DNA of 14,756 nucleotides from an uncultured Prosthecobacter sp. (GCA_937941745.1 CALDGV010000619.1:1-14756), one strand, 5' to 3'; numbered from the stretch's first letter, positions 6,367 through 14,200 are shown. Notes: generated by a model from the letters alone, not told the origin. Made by a program: numbers and translations.

Positions 6367-9348
6367 TCAGCTCTCTTCAGTCACAGCCGACATGGGAAAG
6401 CGCAGACGGATTTCTGTGCCGCCACTGTCCGGACGTGAAGTCAGCAGCCGGCCGCGCATTTGCTCGGCGAACACGGCCAGGATCTTCAATCCCAGCCCGC
6501 TGCCAGCGCCGGGGCGCAGGTTTGCCGGCAGGCCGATGCCATTGTCGGTGACGGACAGCTCGCCAGTGCCTTCTTCATAACGAAGCACGACCTTTACCTG
6601 GCCCTGACGTCCTTCCGGGAAGGCGTGTTCAAAGCAGTTGGAGAGCGTTTCGTTCAAGGTCAGGGCGAGCGGCATCAGCCATTCCTGCTGGATTTCACCA
6701 GGGGCGAGGTCGAGTTCAACCTGCACATGTTCTTCAGTGGCTGCATAGCATTCACGGAGCCGTTCGATCAGGCCTTCGGCAAATTCGCGGAATCCCTGGC
6801 TGGCACCAACCGCGACCTGGTAAAGGTGCTGGTGGAGGTCAGCAATCGAGCGCACGCGGTTCTGGCTGGAGCGCAGGGCGTTTCGCGCGCTTGGGTCCGT
6901 GGTGGAATTCGATTCCAGGTTCAGCAGGCTGGAAATGATCTGGAGGTGGTTCTTGATCCGGTGATGCGTCTCCGAGAGAAGCAGCTTCTCACGAGCCAGG
7001 TTGATTGTCGGCAGAGGTGCGGCTTCCGTGGTTGGCGGTGCTGGCGATTCCCCTGGGGCTGCGGACATCAGGTCGGCACCTCCTGTGGAGCTTTCTGCTT
7101 TCTGCGCAGGTGCCTGGATGAATTCGCTGATGGCGAAATCAAAGCCACCTGCCCCCAAGGCTTCCACGCGCACTTTCAAGGACTGCTTTTCACCGTGGCT
7201 GGAAAGGCAGGTCAGCTCATGCAGCACCTTGGGATCTTGAGCATACTCGGCCAGATCGCTGTAAAAGCCGGTGGCATCGCTAGGGCGGAAGTGCTGGTGC
7301 AGGGGACGTCCGGCCGACTCGCTTTCCGCAAGGCCCAGGAGTTCGAGGCCACGTTCTGAGGCGAACTTCAGCCGTCCGTTCACATTGGTCTGGAACAGCA
7401 CGGACAGCATGGGCTTGCTGGCCGTAAAAGGATCGGCGGGCAGTGAAGTCTGTTCGCGGATCGTGGCGCTGGCTACAGGAGCTTCCACAGGCACTTCGAC
7501 CGTCTGCGGCTTCGGTTCCAACTCGAAGAAGTGGATGGTGCAGTGGGGCTCGCCCTCGCCATCCATCACCTGGGCCAGGTGCAGGTGCACCGGAATGGAA
7601 TCGTAATCCTCCCGGATGACATTGATGTCGATCATGGTGCTGCGTTGACCACGCGACTGAAGGTCACGAATGGCTTCGCGGCGGGCTTTCGCGCTCTCAT
7701 CATCGAACCACTGGTCCAGTGGAAGGCGGCGCAGTTCGTTTTTGGACATGCCAAAGAGCTCTTCGGCATTGGAATTCACCTCAAAAACGCCGCCTGCCTT
7801 GTCGATGAGGACCACCGGCAGTGGTGCTTCCTGCAGCAGGGCACGGAATTTGGCTTCCGTGGCGCGGAGTTGCTCTTCATGGCGGACTTTTTCGGTGGCG
7901 TCCTGAATGCTCACCAGCAGGCCACCGCCCGGCAGGCCGACAGGCTGGAACTCGAGGTCCTTGAGCAGTCCATCGCCCGTGGCCAGGCTGAAGGTCCGGG
8001 TGATCTGCCGTCTCCACACATCCTCGCGCCAAAGCGCGGCGACCTGTTTTCGGTAGTGCTCACTGGGGCAGGCCGCCGCCAGCCATTCTTCGACGGTCTC
8101 ATCCGTCTTCACTGGACGACCGAGCAGCCGGGTCAACGGCTGGTTTTGAAAGACAGGATCACCTAGGTCGTTGAGCACGAGAACGCCGAACGGCAGCGAA
8201 TCGAGATAGCTCTTCAGCCGGCCTTCACGCTGGGCGAAGGTCTTTTCCGCCTCATGCAGGGTGCGCAGTTCCTGCCGTGCACGGGCGAGGTCGTCCTGAA
8301 GTCGCCTCAGTTCGATGGCCCCGGGCATGGCCTCGACAGCAGGGGGGTGGGCAATGCTGGCCACGGCACTAGCAATGGCGGGCAGGTTGGCCGGAGGTAT
8401 GGAGAGCCGTGGTGCTTCCGGAGGAAGTGCAATGGCACTGAAGAGAGCCGGCTCGTGCTGTTTCCCAGCTTCGCGCACCAGCAGCCATCGGCCTGGAGGC
8501 ATGCCGCCGTTCGAATCGGAAGGGGCCGTGCCCCCCCAGGGCTGTCGTGCAGGGCCTGAGGGCACCTGGATCACGGTCGATGCTGCCTCGGCGGGGTCCA
8601 GGAGCCGGTCGAGTGCTGTCAGGACGACTTGCTTGAAGGGACCATTCTTGCTTCCATCGCCAAACGCTTCCCAAAAAGCCGTCTCACCCTCCTGCAGCCC
8701 GCGGGAGAGGCATGCTTCACCTGCGGCCGCGTTTGCCTGCATGATGATGCCGTCACGGCTCAGGGTCAGTGTCGGCACTCCGAGGGCTGCCAATGGCGCG
8801 GCACCCGCATCGGATCTGTGACTTCCAGAGTCTGTTTCCAGACTAGGTTTGGGGTCCGGTGGAACCTCACCGTGCTGGAAGCGCTCACAGATGATCATCA
8901 GACCACCCACGTTCGCATCGCTTTGACGTCTCCATGGACGCACTTCCCAGCGATAGATGATGCGTCTGCCATCAGCACCTGCCAGCGCATCGTGTTCGCT
9001 GCGAATGATGTGTCCTTGGAGGGCTCGGTCATAGACCTGCCGCCAGCCAGGATGCAGGTTGGGAAAGACTTCATACTGGCTTCTTCCCAAAAGTTTCTGG
9101 ACTTCACCTAGGCCGAATTCTTCAACCCAGGCTCGATTGGCCAGCATGTAGCGCATCTGCTGGTCAAACATCGCCATGGCAACGGGGGCGTTTTCGACCA
9201 GCACGCCCAGCACACGTTCCATGTCGTCTCCAGATGTTGTGCCAAAGGCGGATGCAGGGGCCCCAGCTAGGCCTGTCTCGGCCTCCGAGAATGGCCCCGA
9301 ACCCGACGGACGCGGGTGAATGACGTTACGGAGCACAGACGAGGACAT
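6367..9348 (-). CDS. Soluble multi-PAS sensor histidine kinase (HisKA_2 type)
   Basis: A 993-residue kinase that should autophosphorylate on histidine and pass the phosphate to a response regulator. I see up to five PAS-like segments: about 44-157, 190-255 (degenerate), 380-485, 496-610 (clearest) and 645-745, with a charged, probably coiled-coil stretch at 345-380 and proline/alanine-rich linkers near 255-345 and 745-780. The dimerisation/phosphoacceptor box is SETHHRIKNHLQ at 792-803; by analogy with the family, H796 is the likely phosphorylated residue. The ATPase domain has the N box LNETLSNCFEHAF (898-910, N904), DNGIGLP (935-941) and GSGLGLKI (949-956). There is no transmembrane helix or signal peptide, so the protein is cytoplasmic and should sense an internal signal, perhaps through a cofactor in a PAS pocket. 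No response regulator is encoded nearby. A promoter candidate lies about 45 bp upstream. Confidence 0.93.
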   Translation of the reverse strand: MSSSVLRNVIHPRPSGSGPFSEAETGLAGAPASAFGTTSGDDMERVLGVLVENAPVAMAMFDQQMRYMLANRAWVEEFGLGEVQKLLGRSQYEVFPNLHPGWRQVYDRALQGHIIRSEHDALAGADGRRIIYRWEVRPWRRQSDANVGGLMIICERFQHGEVPPDPKPSLETDSGSHRSDAGAAPLAALGVPTLTLSRDGIIMQANAAAGEACLSRGLQEGETAFWEAFGDGSKNGPFKQVVLTALDRLLDPAEAASTVIQVPSGPARQPWGGTAPSDSNGGMPPGRWLLVREAGKQHEPALFSAIALPPEAPRLSIPPANLPAIASAVASIAHPPAVEAMPGAIELRRLQDDLARARQELRTLHEAEKTFAQREGRLKSYLDSLPFGVLVLNDLGDPVFQNQPLTRLLGRPVKTDETVEEWLAAACPSEHYRKQVAALWREDVWRRQITRTFSLATGDGLLKDLEFQPVGLPGGGLLVSIQDATEKVRHEEQLRATEAKFRALLQEAPLPVVLIDKAGGVFEVNSNAEELFGMSKNELRRLPLDQWFDDESAKARREAIRDLQSRGQRSTMIDINVIREDYDSIPVHLHLAQVMDGEGEPHCTIHFFELEPKPQTVEVPVEAPVASATIREQTSLPADPFTASKPMLSVLFQTNVNGRLKFASERGLELLGLAESESAGRPLHQHFRPSDATGFYSDLAEYAQDPKVLHELTCLSSHGEKQSLKVRVEALGAGGFDFAISEFIQAPAQKAESSTGGADLMSAAPGESPAPPTTEAAPLPTINLAREKLLLSETHHRIKNHLQIISSLLNLESNSTTDPSARNALRSSQNRVRSIADLHQHLYQVAVGASQGFREFAEGLIERLRECYAATEEHVQVELDLAPGEIQQEWLMPLALTLNETLSNCFEHAFPEGRQGQVKVVLRYEEGTGELSVTDNGIGLPANLRPGAGSGLGLKILAVFAEQMRGRLLTSRPDSGGTEIRLRFPMSAVTEES

Positions 9349-9391
9349 GGGAGGCCTGGAAGCGGCAGTTTGGACAAAAGCTCAATTTTTT

Positions 9392-9419
9392 AAAATATAA
9401 GCAGGGCTTAGCTTATCAA
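9392..9419 (-). promoter_or_regulatory. Candidate sigma-70 promoter for the histidine kinase gene
   Basis: On the minus strand, TTGATA (plus positions 9419-9414) and TATTTT (9397-9392) are separated by 16 bp, a good match to sigma-70 -35 and -10 boxes. The stretch is much more AT-rich than its surroundings and ends 43 bp before the kinase ATG. A promoter here would separate the kinase from rlmH upstream. The call rests on sequence pattern alone. Confidence 0.45.
9397..9416. repeat. Inverted repeat inside the kinase promoter, possible operator
   Basis: ATAAGC (9397-9402) and GCTTAT (9411-9416) form a perfect 6-bp inverted repeat with an 8-bp centre. It fills the space between, and overlaps both of, the proposed -35 and -10 boxes, where a repressor would block RNA polymerase. 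A 6-bp dyad can arise by chance in AT-rich DNA, so the regulatory reading is tentative. Confidence 0.35.
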
Positions 9420-9479
9420 CAAGGAGAAAGCCGTCAGTTTTGAATCTCAAAAAGGATAAATGACCGCTTAACCCATGAC

Positions 9480-9920
9480 CTACTCCCTGTGGTAAGGTTC
9501 TCCGCGCAAAATGCTGTAGGCTCGATAGATCTGTTCGGCCAGCACGATGAGCGCCAGTTCATGCTGCAAGGTGAACGCTGACAGTGTCCAGCACTCATCA
9601 GCCAGGCTGCGCAGTTCGGGGGAATGTCCGTCGGCACCACCAATCAGGATCGAAAGGCGCTTGGTGCCTTTCAAATCATGAGCCTGGATCCAGCTGGCCA
9701 AGTCCTTGCTGCGCTGGATCTTACCACGTTCATCCAGAACAATGCGAAGGCCGCCCGTGCTCGCGGCCAGCATCTGCTTCTCGACTTGGTCGCGAGGTCC
9801 TTCCTTGATGATGATGTGCTCGATTTTAAGGGTCCGCTTCAGCCGAGACAGATAGTCTTCGAGGCCGCTTTTTGCCCAAGAGAGAGCGGGTTTACCTACT
9901 GTGATGATTCTCCAATGCAT
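9480..9920 (-). CDS. rlmH: 23S rRNA (pseudouridine1915-N3)-methyltransferase RlmH
   Basis: A 146-residue SPOUT-class methyltransferase that uses S-adenosylmethionine to methylate N3 of pseudouridine 1915 in helix 69 of 23S rRNA on assembled 70S ribosomes. Family landmarks are all present: the basic N-terminus with ITVGK (6-10), VLDERGK (61-67), the cofactor-binding loop IGGADGHS (93-100), the knot segment LSAFTLQHELALIVLAEQ (113-130) followed by IYRAYSI, and the highly conserved C-terminal EPYHRE (141-146, with Y143 and H144). Length is close to the E. coli protein (155). ATG at 9920 begins immediately before the first beta strand. It lies upstream of the histidine kinase on the same strand, 131 bp away, with no clear terminator between, so some readthrough is possible. 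The identification is secure. Confidence 0.95.
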   Translation of the reverse strand: MHWRIITVGKPALSWAKSGLEDYLSRLKRTLKIEHIIIKEGPRDQVEKQMLAASTGGLRIVLDERGKIQRSKDLASWIQAHDLKGTKRLSILIGGADGHSPELRSLADECWTLSAFTLQHELALIVLAEQIYRAYSILRGEPYHRE

Positions 9921-10076
9921 GGATCAATACGGTGCTAGCTTAACTCTTCCGGTGTCTGTGGAAATCCTCATAAAAGTTAAAAATCAATAAATTGGGGTAG
10001 CTGTGAAAGCCATTGTTGTTGCAAAAACAAAAAAACCGACTAGCCTGAGAAGCCGAAATTCAAAAATTCGAGTTCC
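9921..10076. promoter_or_regulatory. Divergent AT-rich region between rlmH and the lipoprotein gene
   Basis: This 156-bp region is the longest non-coding stretch and is strongly AT-rich from about 9961 to 10070. It must carry the starts for rlmH (minus) and the lipoprotein gene (plus). TTGTTG at 10016-10021 with TAGCCT at 10041-10046 (19-bp spacer) is a weak promoter candidate on the plus strand. I could not assign one on the minus strand. No strong Shine-Dalgarno sequence precedes either gene, and I see no RNA gene here. Confidence 0.4.
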
Positions 10077-10868
10077 ATGAAACGTCATCAAGCGCTCTTC
10101 AATCTGCCTCTCGTTGGCTTTTCAGCTTTGTCTCTGGTTTCCTGTGCTGTTCCGCCAAGGGAAGCGTGGAATCAGATTCAGAGCAAGGGACTCATCACCT
10201 ACTACATGACTAAGGGTGGTGGAGCGCCACTGCATTCAAGTTCTTCAAATCAGCAGGTGGCATCCACGCAGAAGAGCACCCCCACGTCAGCTGCAGTGAC
10301 AGCAGGGACTACTCCCGCACCCGCTGGCTCCAGCGACCTGCCAGTCGCAAATGCGGTGGCTGATCTGCCCGGTTATGTGCGCACACCCTACACGACTCCA
10401 GGTCGCTTGGTCGATGTGCGTGGCATGAGTGCCGGCGCCAAGGTGGTTTGCCCCTACACTCAGAAGCCGTTCATTGTGCCAGGAGGTATGGCAGCGGCGA
10501 CAGAAACTGCACCGGCTCCTCGCGTGCGTGTGACGCAACGTAGTTCTGACAGTTCGACCGTGGCACGCCAGGAAGCGCCTACGCAACCCAAGCCCAATCT
10601 CAAACCTGGAGCTGAGGTCAAGCCGAACGCCAACGTCGCCGCGATGACGCAGCCTGCGCCGGAGCCAAAACTGGAACCGGTGCCAACGACTCCTGCCGCA
10701 GCTGCAACGGCATCACTGCCCTATGGCATCGCCATTCCGGGCCGCGCGGGTTTCGTGAATAGTCCCTACGCTGCGAAGCACCAGCTTGTGGATGTGACCG
10801 GGCTGCCGACAGGCATGGAAGTGAAGTGCCCTTACACCGGCAAGCTCTTCCGTGTGCCTCCACAGTAA
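10077..10868 (+). CDS. Putative lipoprotein with two CPYT-motif repeats
   Basis: A 263-residue protein of no family I recognise. The N-terminus (MKRHQ, a hydrophobic stretch, then lipobox LVSC with C23) marks a lipoprotein anchored by a lipid-modified Cys; the next residues (AVPP) suggest outer-membrane sorting, though the rules are not established for this group. Two copies of a 39-residue module, at 97-135 and 223-261, align without gaps at 19 of 39 positions and share PY, LVDV, a Gly, then VxCPYTxKxFxVP. They are joined by about 87 residues rich in Pro, Ala, Thr and Lys, probably disordered; another such stretch lies at 50-95. The module resembles a small zinc finger (VxCPxCGxxxxVP) whose second Cys is Thr in both copies, so metal binding looks unlikely. 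The gene is monocistronic: divergent from rlmH and closed by an intrinsic terminator. Confidence 0.8.
   Translation: MKRHQALFNLPLVGFSALSLVSCAVPPREAWNQIQSKGLITYYMTKGGGAPLHSSSSNQQVASTQKSTPTSAAVTAGTTPAPAGSSDLPVANAVADLPGYVRTPYTTPGRLVDVRGMSAGAKVVCPYTQKPFIVPGGMAAATETAPAPRVRVTQRSSDSSTVARQEAPTQPKPNLKPGAEVKPNANVAAMTQPAPEPKLEPVPTTPAAAATASLPYGIAIPGRAGFVNSPYAAKHQLVDVTGLPTGMEVKCPYTGKLFRVPPQ
10365..10481 (+). repeat. CPYT module, first copy (within lipoprotein gene)
   Basis: Codes for residues 97-135 of the lipoprotein. Key residues are G99, V101, PY at 104-105, LVDV at 111-114, G116, G120, C125-P-Y-T128, K130, F132 and VP at 134-135. It aligns without gaps to the second copy with 19 of 39 identities, indicating an old internal duplication. 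Confidence 0.75.
10743..10859 (+). repeat. CPYT module, second copy (within lipoprotein gene)
   Basis: Codes for residues 223-261, at the extreme C-terminus of the lipoprotein. The conserved core is LVDVTG (237-242), G246, V249, C251-P-Y-T254, K256, F258 and VP at 260-261, followed by only two residues before the stop. Confidence 0.75.
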
Positions 10869-10895
10869 ACGGCTCCACCTGAAAGCACTTCGAAG

Positions 10896-10921
10896 ACCCG
10901 CCTTTCTGAGGCGGGTTTTTT
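10896..10921 (+). terminator. Rho-independent terminator of the lipoprotein gene
   Basis: A perfect 7-bp stem, ACCCGCC (10896-10902) pairing with GGCGGGT (10910-10916), has a 7-nt loop and runs into six T residues (10916-10921). It begins 27 bp after the lipoprotein stop codon. The reverse strand has no comparable T run after the stem, so it should act mainly on plus-strand transcription, although the minus-strand PSCyt1 gene ends just beyond it. Confidence 0.88.
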
Positions 10922-10947
10922 GTGCCTCAAAGATGCGGCGTTTCAGT

Positions 10948-13764
10948 TCAGTAGAGGTAGGCGAACTCGTTGGAGTTCAGCAGCACAAGGCAGACGTCCG
11001 CCAGAGCACGTGTCCTGGCATCACAATCGGCAGGCTGGAGGTCGGGTACGAATCCGGCATACCCGTGGAGTTTTTCCTGGAAGCTGAACTTCTCCCCGGT
11101 GTTTTCCTCCACCGCGTCACGACGCACTTCGAGAGGGAGGCTGGGCTTGCTGAAGACGATGGCGGACTGTCTGACCTCCATCTGTTGCCAGTGCGCCTCG
11201 CAGGCAGTCTTTTCATCAGGCCTGGGCGGGCGTCCATAGGTGAGATGGAAGACGCGGGAGATGGGATCCGCAGGCTTCTCCTTCAAGACACGACTGGCAA
11301 GGGCTAGGGCGCGGTCATAGCTGGCCTGGCCGTTGAAGAGGCTGAAGACCTGTGGCGTGACGGTGGAGACTTCGCGGGCTTCACAGGAAAAATCAGGCGC
11401 AGGTTCATTGAAAACCTCCATGAACGGATCGCGAAGGCCTCGGATCTTGAGTGCATACAAACTGCGGCGATGGCGTTGCTGAGGCAGCGGATTGGGCACC
11501 CAAGCCGCGGCAAACGTGCCCATCACCTGCCGTGGCTGCATGGCCACTTCAATGTTGATTTCCGGGCGGTTGGGGATGCCACCCAGCACTGGATTCAATT
11601 CACCGGTGATGCTCAGCATCGCATCGCGCAGCTCCTCGGCCATCAAACGACGCGGTTTGAACACTGCGTAGCTCTTTTCGAGCTCTTCGCGGCTTACCTC
11701 AGAGCCTGAAGCTTGAAACTCGGAACTCCTGCGATACGCCGCGCTCGTCATGATGAGCCGGTGCATCTCCTTCAGGCTCCAGCCCTTTTCGACGAGCGTG
11801 GCAGCAAGGAAATCCAGCAGCTCGGGATGGGTTGGCTTCTTGCCCGTGCTGCCAAAATTGTTTGGATTGCCGGCGATGGCCTGTCCGAAATGCCACAGCC
11901 AGAGCCGGTTCACCATCGTGCGCGTGGTGAGAGGATTGGAGGCGCTGACGATCCATTGAGCAAGTGCGGTGCGCCTGCCTTCGACACCCTCGGCCATTGG
12001 AAACTCCAAATTGGAGATTTGAGACATGGCGGAGAGCACCCCCGGGCTGACCTTTGTGGTCGGTGAAAACGGGTCGCCACCCCCTAGGATGGCCGTTTGC
12101 TCAAGCTCACCGTTTTTCATGCGGTCTCCAGGCATCCGAACAGGTGCATTGACGCTGGTGACCTGAGGTGTGAGGCCGTTGTAAACGCTGAAGGCGTAGG
12201 GTTCGTAGCGCTCCATCTCCCACTTCAGGCGTTCGAGGCCCTTGCGCGCCACGCGCTCATTGCCGAAGTCCCCCGGAGTGAAGCCGACGAGCTTGGGTGG
12301 ATACTGGCCCTCCGGCACGCCCTGCCGCGCAAGGATCTGGCGTGCAGCACCGAAAACATCCGGAAAGCCCTTTCGGGCATTCTTGCCCCCACCCTGTTTG
12401 GCCTGAGCCACGGCGGCGTTCCATTTCGTTGGGTCGATCTTTTTCTCCGCGAGCCATTTTCCGGCGTTTTGGAGCAGCTTTTCATCGAGTCGTTTCAACA
12501 CCTTCAAGTGCTCGGCACGGCGGGCTTCGAGATCCTTCTTCTCTTCAAAGCCGCTGACGTTTTCCTCCTTCAAAAACGGTGCTTCACGTTCGGCGAGCTG
12601 AGTGGTCGCAAAGCAGGCCTGCATGGCATAATAGTCGTGCGTGGGCACGGGATCGAACTTGTGGTCATGGCAGCGGGCGCACTGCAGCGAGTGTGCCAGG
12701 AAGGTCTCGCCGACGGAATTTGTCACATCATCGAGGAAGCGCTGCCGTGCGACCTTGGCGACTTCCATGCCCGTGAGCTCCCAAGGACCCATGCGCAGGA
12801 AACCTGTCGCAATCAGCATCTCAGGGTCAGCCGGTTTCAGCTCATCTCCGGCGATCTGTTCCAGGATGAACCTGTCGTAAGGCTTGTCCGCGTTGAAACT
12901 GCGGACGACGTAGTCACGATAGCGCCAGGCGTTGCCACGTTCGTAGTCGTTCGCAAAGCCGCTGCTGTCTGCATAACGCACGACATCCAGCCAGTGCCTG
13001 GCCATGCGTTCACCGTAGTGAGGACTCTCCAAGAGGCGGTTGATGAGGTCGCTGAAGGCGGTCTTTGGGCTGCGACTGGACGCAGCTTCAAACGCGGTCA
13101 TTTCCTCTGGAGTGGGTGGCAGGCCGGTAAGATCAAAGGTGGCACGGCGAATGAGCGTGCGTGCGTCTGCCTCCGGCGCAGGATCCTTCACCGCCAGCAG
13201 GGCATCCACCGGATGCACGGAGGAGAGAGGATCGAGGGCCGGCTTTTTCACAGGTTGATAGCCCCAGAGCGCCTCCGGCTTGTATCTGCGATTCGCCCAC
13301 TCGGGTGTCAGCGCTCCGGTCACCTTCACGGTGATGCCATCTTCTGCGTTCCACTTGTCGGCGCTGGCCTTGGCTATGGCATGGCGCCTGGCCTCGTCCG
13401 GCCACGGAGCGCCGCCGCTGATCCATTCCTTGATCCAGGCGAGCTGCTCCGGCTTGAGTTGATCCGCTTCTTTGGGCGGCATCGGTTCCCATTCGTCGTG
13501 CGTGCGAGTCGAGGCGAGATAGAGCGGGCTTTCCTCCGGCTTGCCTGGCACGAGCGCCTTCACCTCGCTCTCTCCGCCCTGGGCGGCGCTTTCCAGAGTG
13601 CGCATGTCGTAGCCACCTTTGATCTTCTTCTCGTCATTGCCATGGCATGCGAGGCATTTTTCCTGAAACAATGGCCAGACGCGGCGCACAAACAGCGCCT
13701 CGGCATCCTCAGCGTGCAGGGATGAAGCTGTAAGGAGGGCGGACAGGACGACTCGGAGGGTCAT
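10948..13764 (-). CDS. PSCyt1 / DUF1549 / DUF1553 Planctomycete-type cytochrome protein
   Basis: A 938-residue exported protein of a family abundant in Planctomycetes and Verrucomicrobia. A signal peptide (MTLRVVLSALLTASSLHAED) starts at ATG 13764. The frame continues upstream to 13905, but that part overlaps the atl gene and lacks export features. Residues about 24-122 are the PSCyt1 cytochrome c-like domain: heme motif CLACH (C37, C40, H41) and a likely Met ligand in EPMPP (M95). The DUF1549 domain, about 185-385, contains HWLDVVRYADSSG and a second CxxCH, CARCHDHKFDPVP (C362, C365, H366), a family hallmark. The DUF1553 domain, about 596-865, contains NPLTTRTMVNRLWLWHFG and PRRLMAEELRDAM. 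Members often neighbour sulfatases or DUF1501 proteins and are presumed to take part in extracellular carbohydrate breakdown, but no reaction is established. Here it is the third gene after a sulfatase and atl; no DUF1501 partner is in view. Confidence 0.93.
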   Translation of the reverse strand: MTLRVVLSALLTASSLHAEDAEALFVRRVWPLFQEKCLACHGNDEKKIKGGYDMRTLESAAQGGESEVKALVPGKPEESPLYLASTRTHDEWEPMPPKEADQLKPEQLAWIKEWISGGAPWPDEARRHAIAKASADKWNAEDGITVKVTGALTPEWANRRYKPEALWGYQPVKKPALDPLSSVHPVDALLAVKDPAPEADARTLIRRATFDLTGLPPTPEEMTAFEAASSRSPKTAFSDLINRLLESPHYGERMARHWLDVVRYADSSGFANDYERGNAWRYRDYVVRSFNADKPYDRFILEQIAGDELKPADPEMLIATGFLRMGPWELTGMEVAKVARQRFLDDVTNSVGETFLAHSLQCARCHDHKFDPVPTHDYYAMQACFATTQLAEREAPFLKEENVSGFEEKKDLEARRAEHLKVLKRLDEKLLQNAGKWLAEKKIDPTKWNAAVAQAKQGGGKNARKGFPDVFGAARQILARQGVPEGQYPPKLVGFTPGDFGNERVARKGLERLKWEMERYEPYAFSVYNGLTPQVTSVNAPVRMPGDRMKNGELEQTAILGGGDPFSPTTKVSPGVLSAMSQISNLEFPMAEGVEGRRTALAQWIVSASNPLTTRTMVNRLWLWHFGQAIAGNPNNFGSTGKKPTHPELLDFLAATLVEKGWSLKEMHRLIMTSAAYRRSSEFQASGSEVSREELEKSYAVFKPRRLMAEELRDAMLSITGELNPVLGGIPNRPEINIEVAMQPRQVMGTFAAAWVPNPLPQQRHRRSLYALKIRGLRDPFMEVFNEPAPDFSCEAREVSTVTPQVFSLFNGQASYDRALALASRVLKEKPADPISRVFHLTYGRPPRPDEKTACEAHWQQMEVRQSAIVFSKPSLPLEVRRDAVEENTGEKFSFQEKLHGYAGFVPDLQPADCDARTRALADVCLVLLNSNEFAYLY

Positions 13765-13778
13765 GCTGGGACAACGTT

Positions 13779-13798
13779 GGAAATGCGCAGGCATTTCC
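13779..13798. repeat. Hairpin-forming inverted repeat upstream of the PSCyt1 gene
   Basis: GGAAATGC (13779-13786) and GCATTTCC (13791-13798) form a perfect 8-bp inverted repeat with a 4-nt loop (GCAG). It lies in the 55-bp gap between the atl stop and the preferred PSCyt1 start, ending 14 nt before that ATG in the direction of transcription. No U-run follows, so it is not a typical terminator. It could be an intercistronic mRNA structure or a protein-binding site. Confidence 0.5.
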
Positions 13799-13819
13799 TG
13801 GTGATGCGCCCTGCTGCGT

Positions 13820-14191
13820 TCAGCAGGAATGGGGATCACTCCAGCGAATGTTCCGCCGGACCCCGACGACGTGGAAATGATCGTCCGCTTTCTGGATGAA
13901 TCCATCGAGGCTGATTTTCAGGCCTTCGGATCTCAGCCGACGCTTCTGTTCAGCGGCCGTTGGGGCAGGCATGTTGGGGCTGATCCGGGCATCTGCACTG
14001 ACGACACGGTGCCATGGCAGATGCGCGGCCTCCTCCTCTGTCAGCCTACTGAGGACGGTGGCGACATGCCGGGCCTGCACATTCATGTGCACGGCGATGC
14101 TGCCATAAGTCGTGAAGCTGCCTTGGGGAATCAGGGCCACGAGGCGGATGACCTCCTCACGGATGCGGGCAAAGGCGAGCGACTTGGCCAT
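13820..14191 (-). CDS. atl: Alkyltransferase-like protein (Atl), O6-alkylguanine recognition
   Basis: A 123-residue relative of the DNA-binding domain of O6-methylguanine-DNA methyltransferase. The active-site motif PCHRV is replaced by PWHRVV (W60 where the acceptor Cys should be), the hallmark of alkyltransferase-like proteins. These cannot remove the alkyl group; they bind and flip out O6-alkylguanine and are known to feed it to nucleotide excision repair. Other expected residues are visible: TTYGSIA with Y29 (base rotation), R41 in QARHVATVL (arginine finger), and the recognition-helix region around it. Length matches the family (about 100-130). It is cytoplasmic, with no signal peptide. 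It starts 9 bp after the sulfatase stop and is followed 55 bp later by the PSCyt1 gene on the same strand, so all three are probably cotranscribed, an odd setting for a repair gene. The only Cys is the last residue, C123. Confidence 0.87.
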   Translation of the reverse strand: MAKSLAFARIREEVIRLVALIPQGSFTTYGSIAVHMNVQARHVATVLSRLTEEEAAHLPWHRVVSADARISPNMPAPTAAEQKRRLRSEGLKISLDGFIQKADDHFHVVGVRRNIRWSDPHSC

Positions 14192-14200
14192 GGTGATTCT

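Noticed and set aside
6460..7359. A 299-codon open frame on the plus strand opposite the kinase gene.
   Set aside because: It lies opposite the phosphoacceptor and ATPase domains of the kinase and shows no recognisable protein features.
9420..9479. AAGGAG followed by short plus-strand frames, considered as a small gene or leader peptide.
   Set aside because: The frames are only 3 to 7 codons, and the plus strand has no gene directly downstream; the Shine-Dalgarno-like match is likely chance.
12097..13725. A 542-codon open frame on the plus strand opposite the PSCyt1 gene.
   Set aside because: The opposite strand carries unmistakable PSCyt1/DUF1549/DUF1553 motifs throughout, so this frame is a codon-bias shadow.
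13765..13905. N-terminal extension of the PSCyt1 protein to a start at 13905.
   Set aside because: It would overlap the atl gene by 86 bp and bury the signal peptide internally; ATG at 13764 places the signal peptide at the N-terminus.
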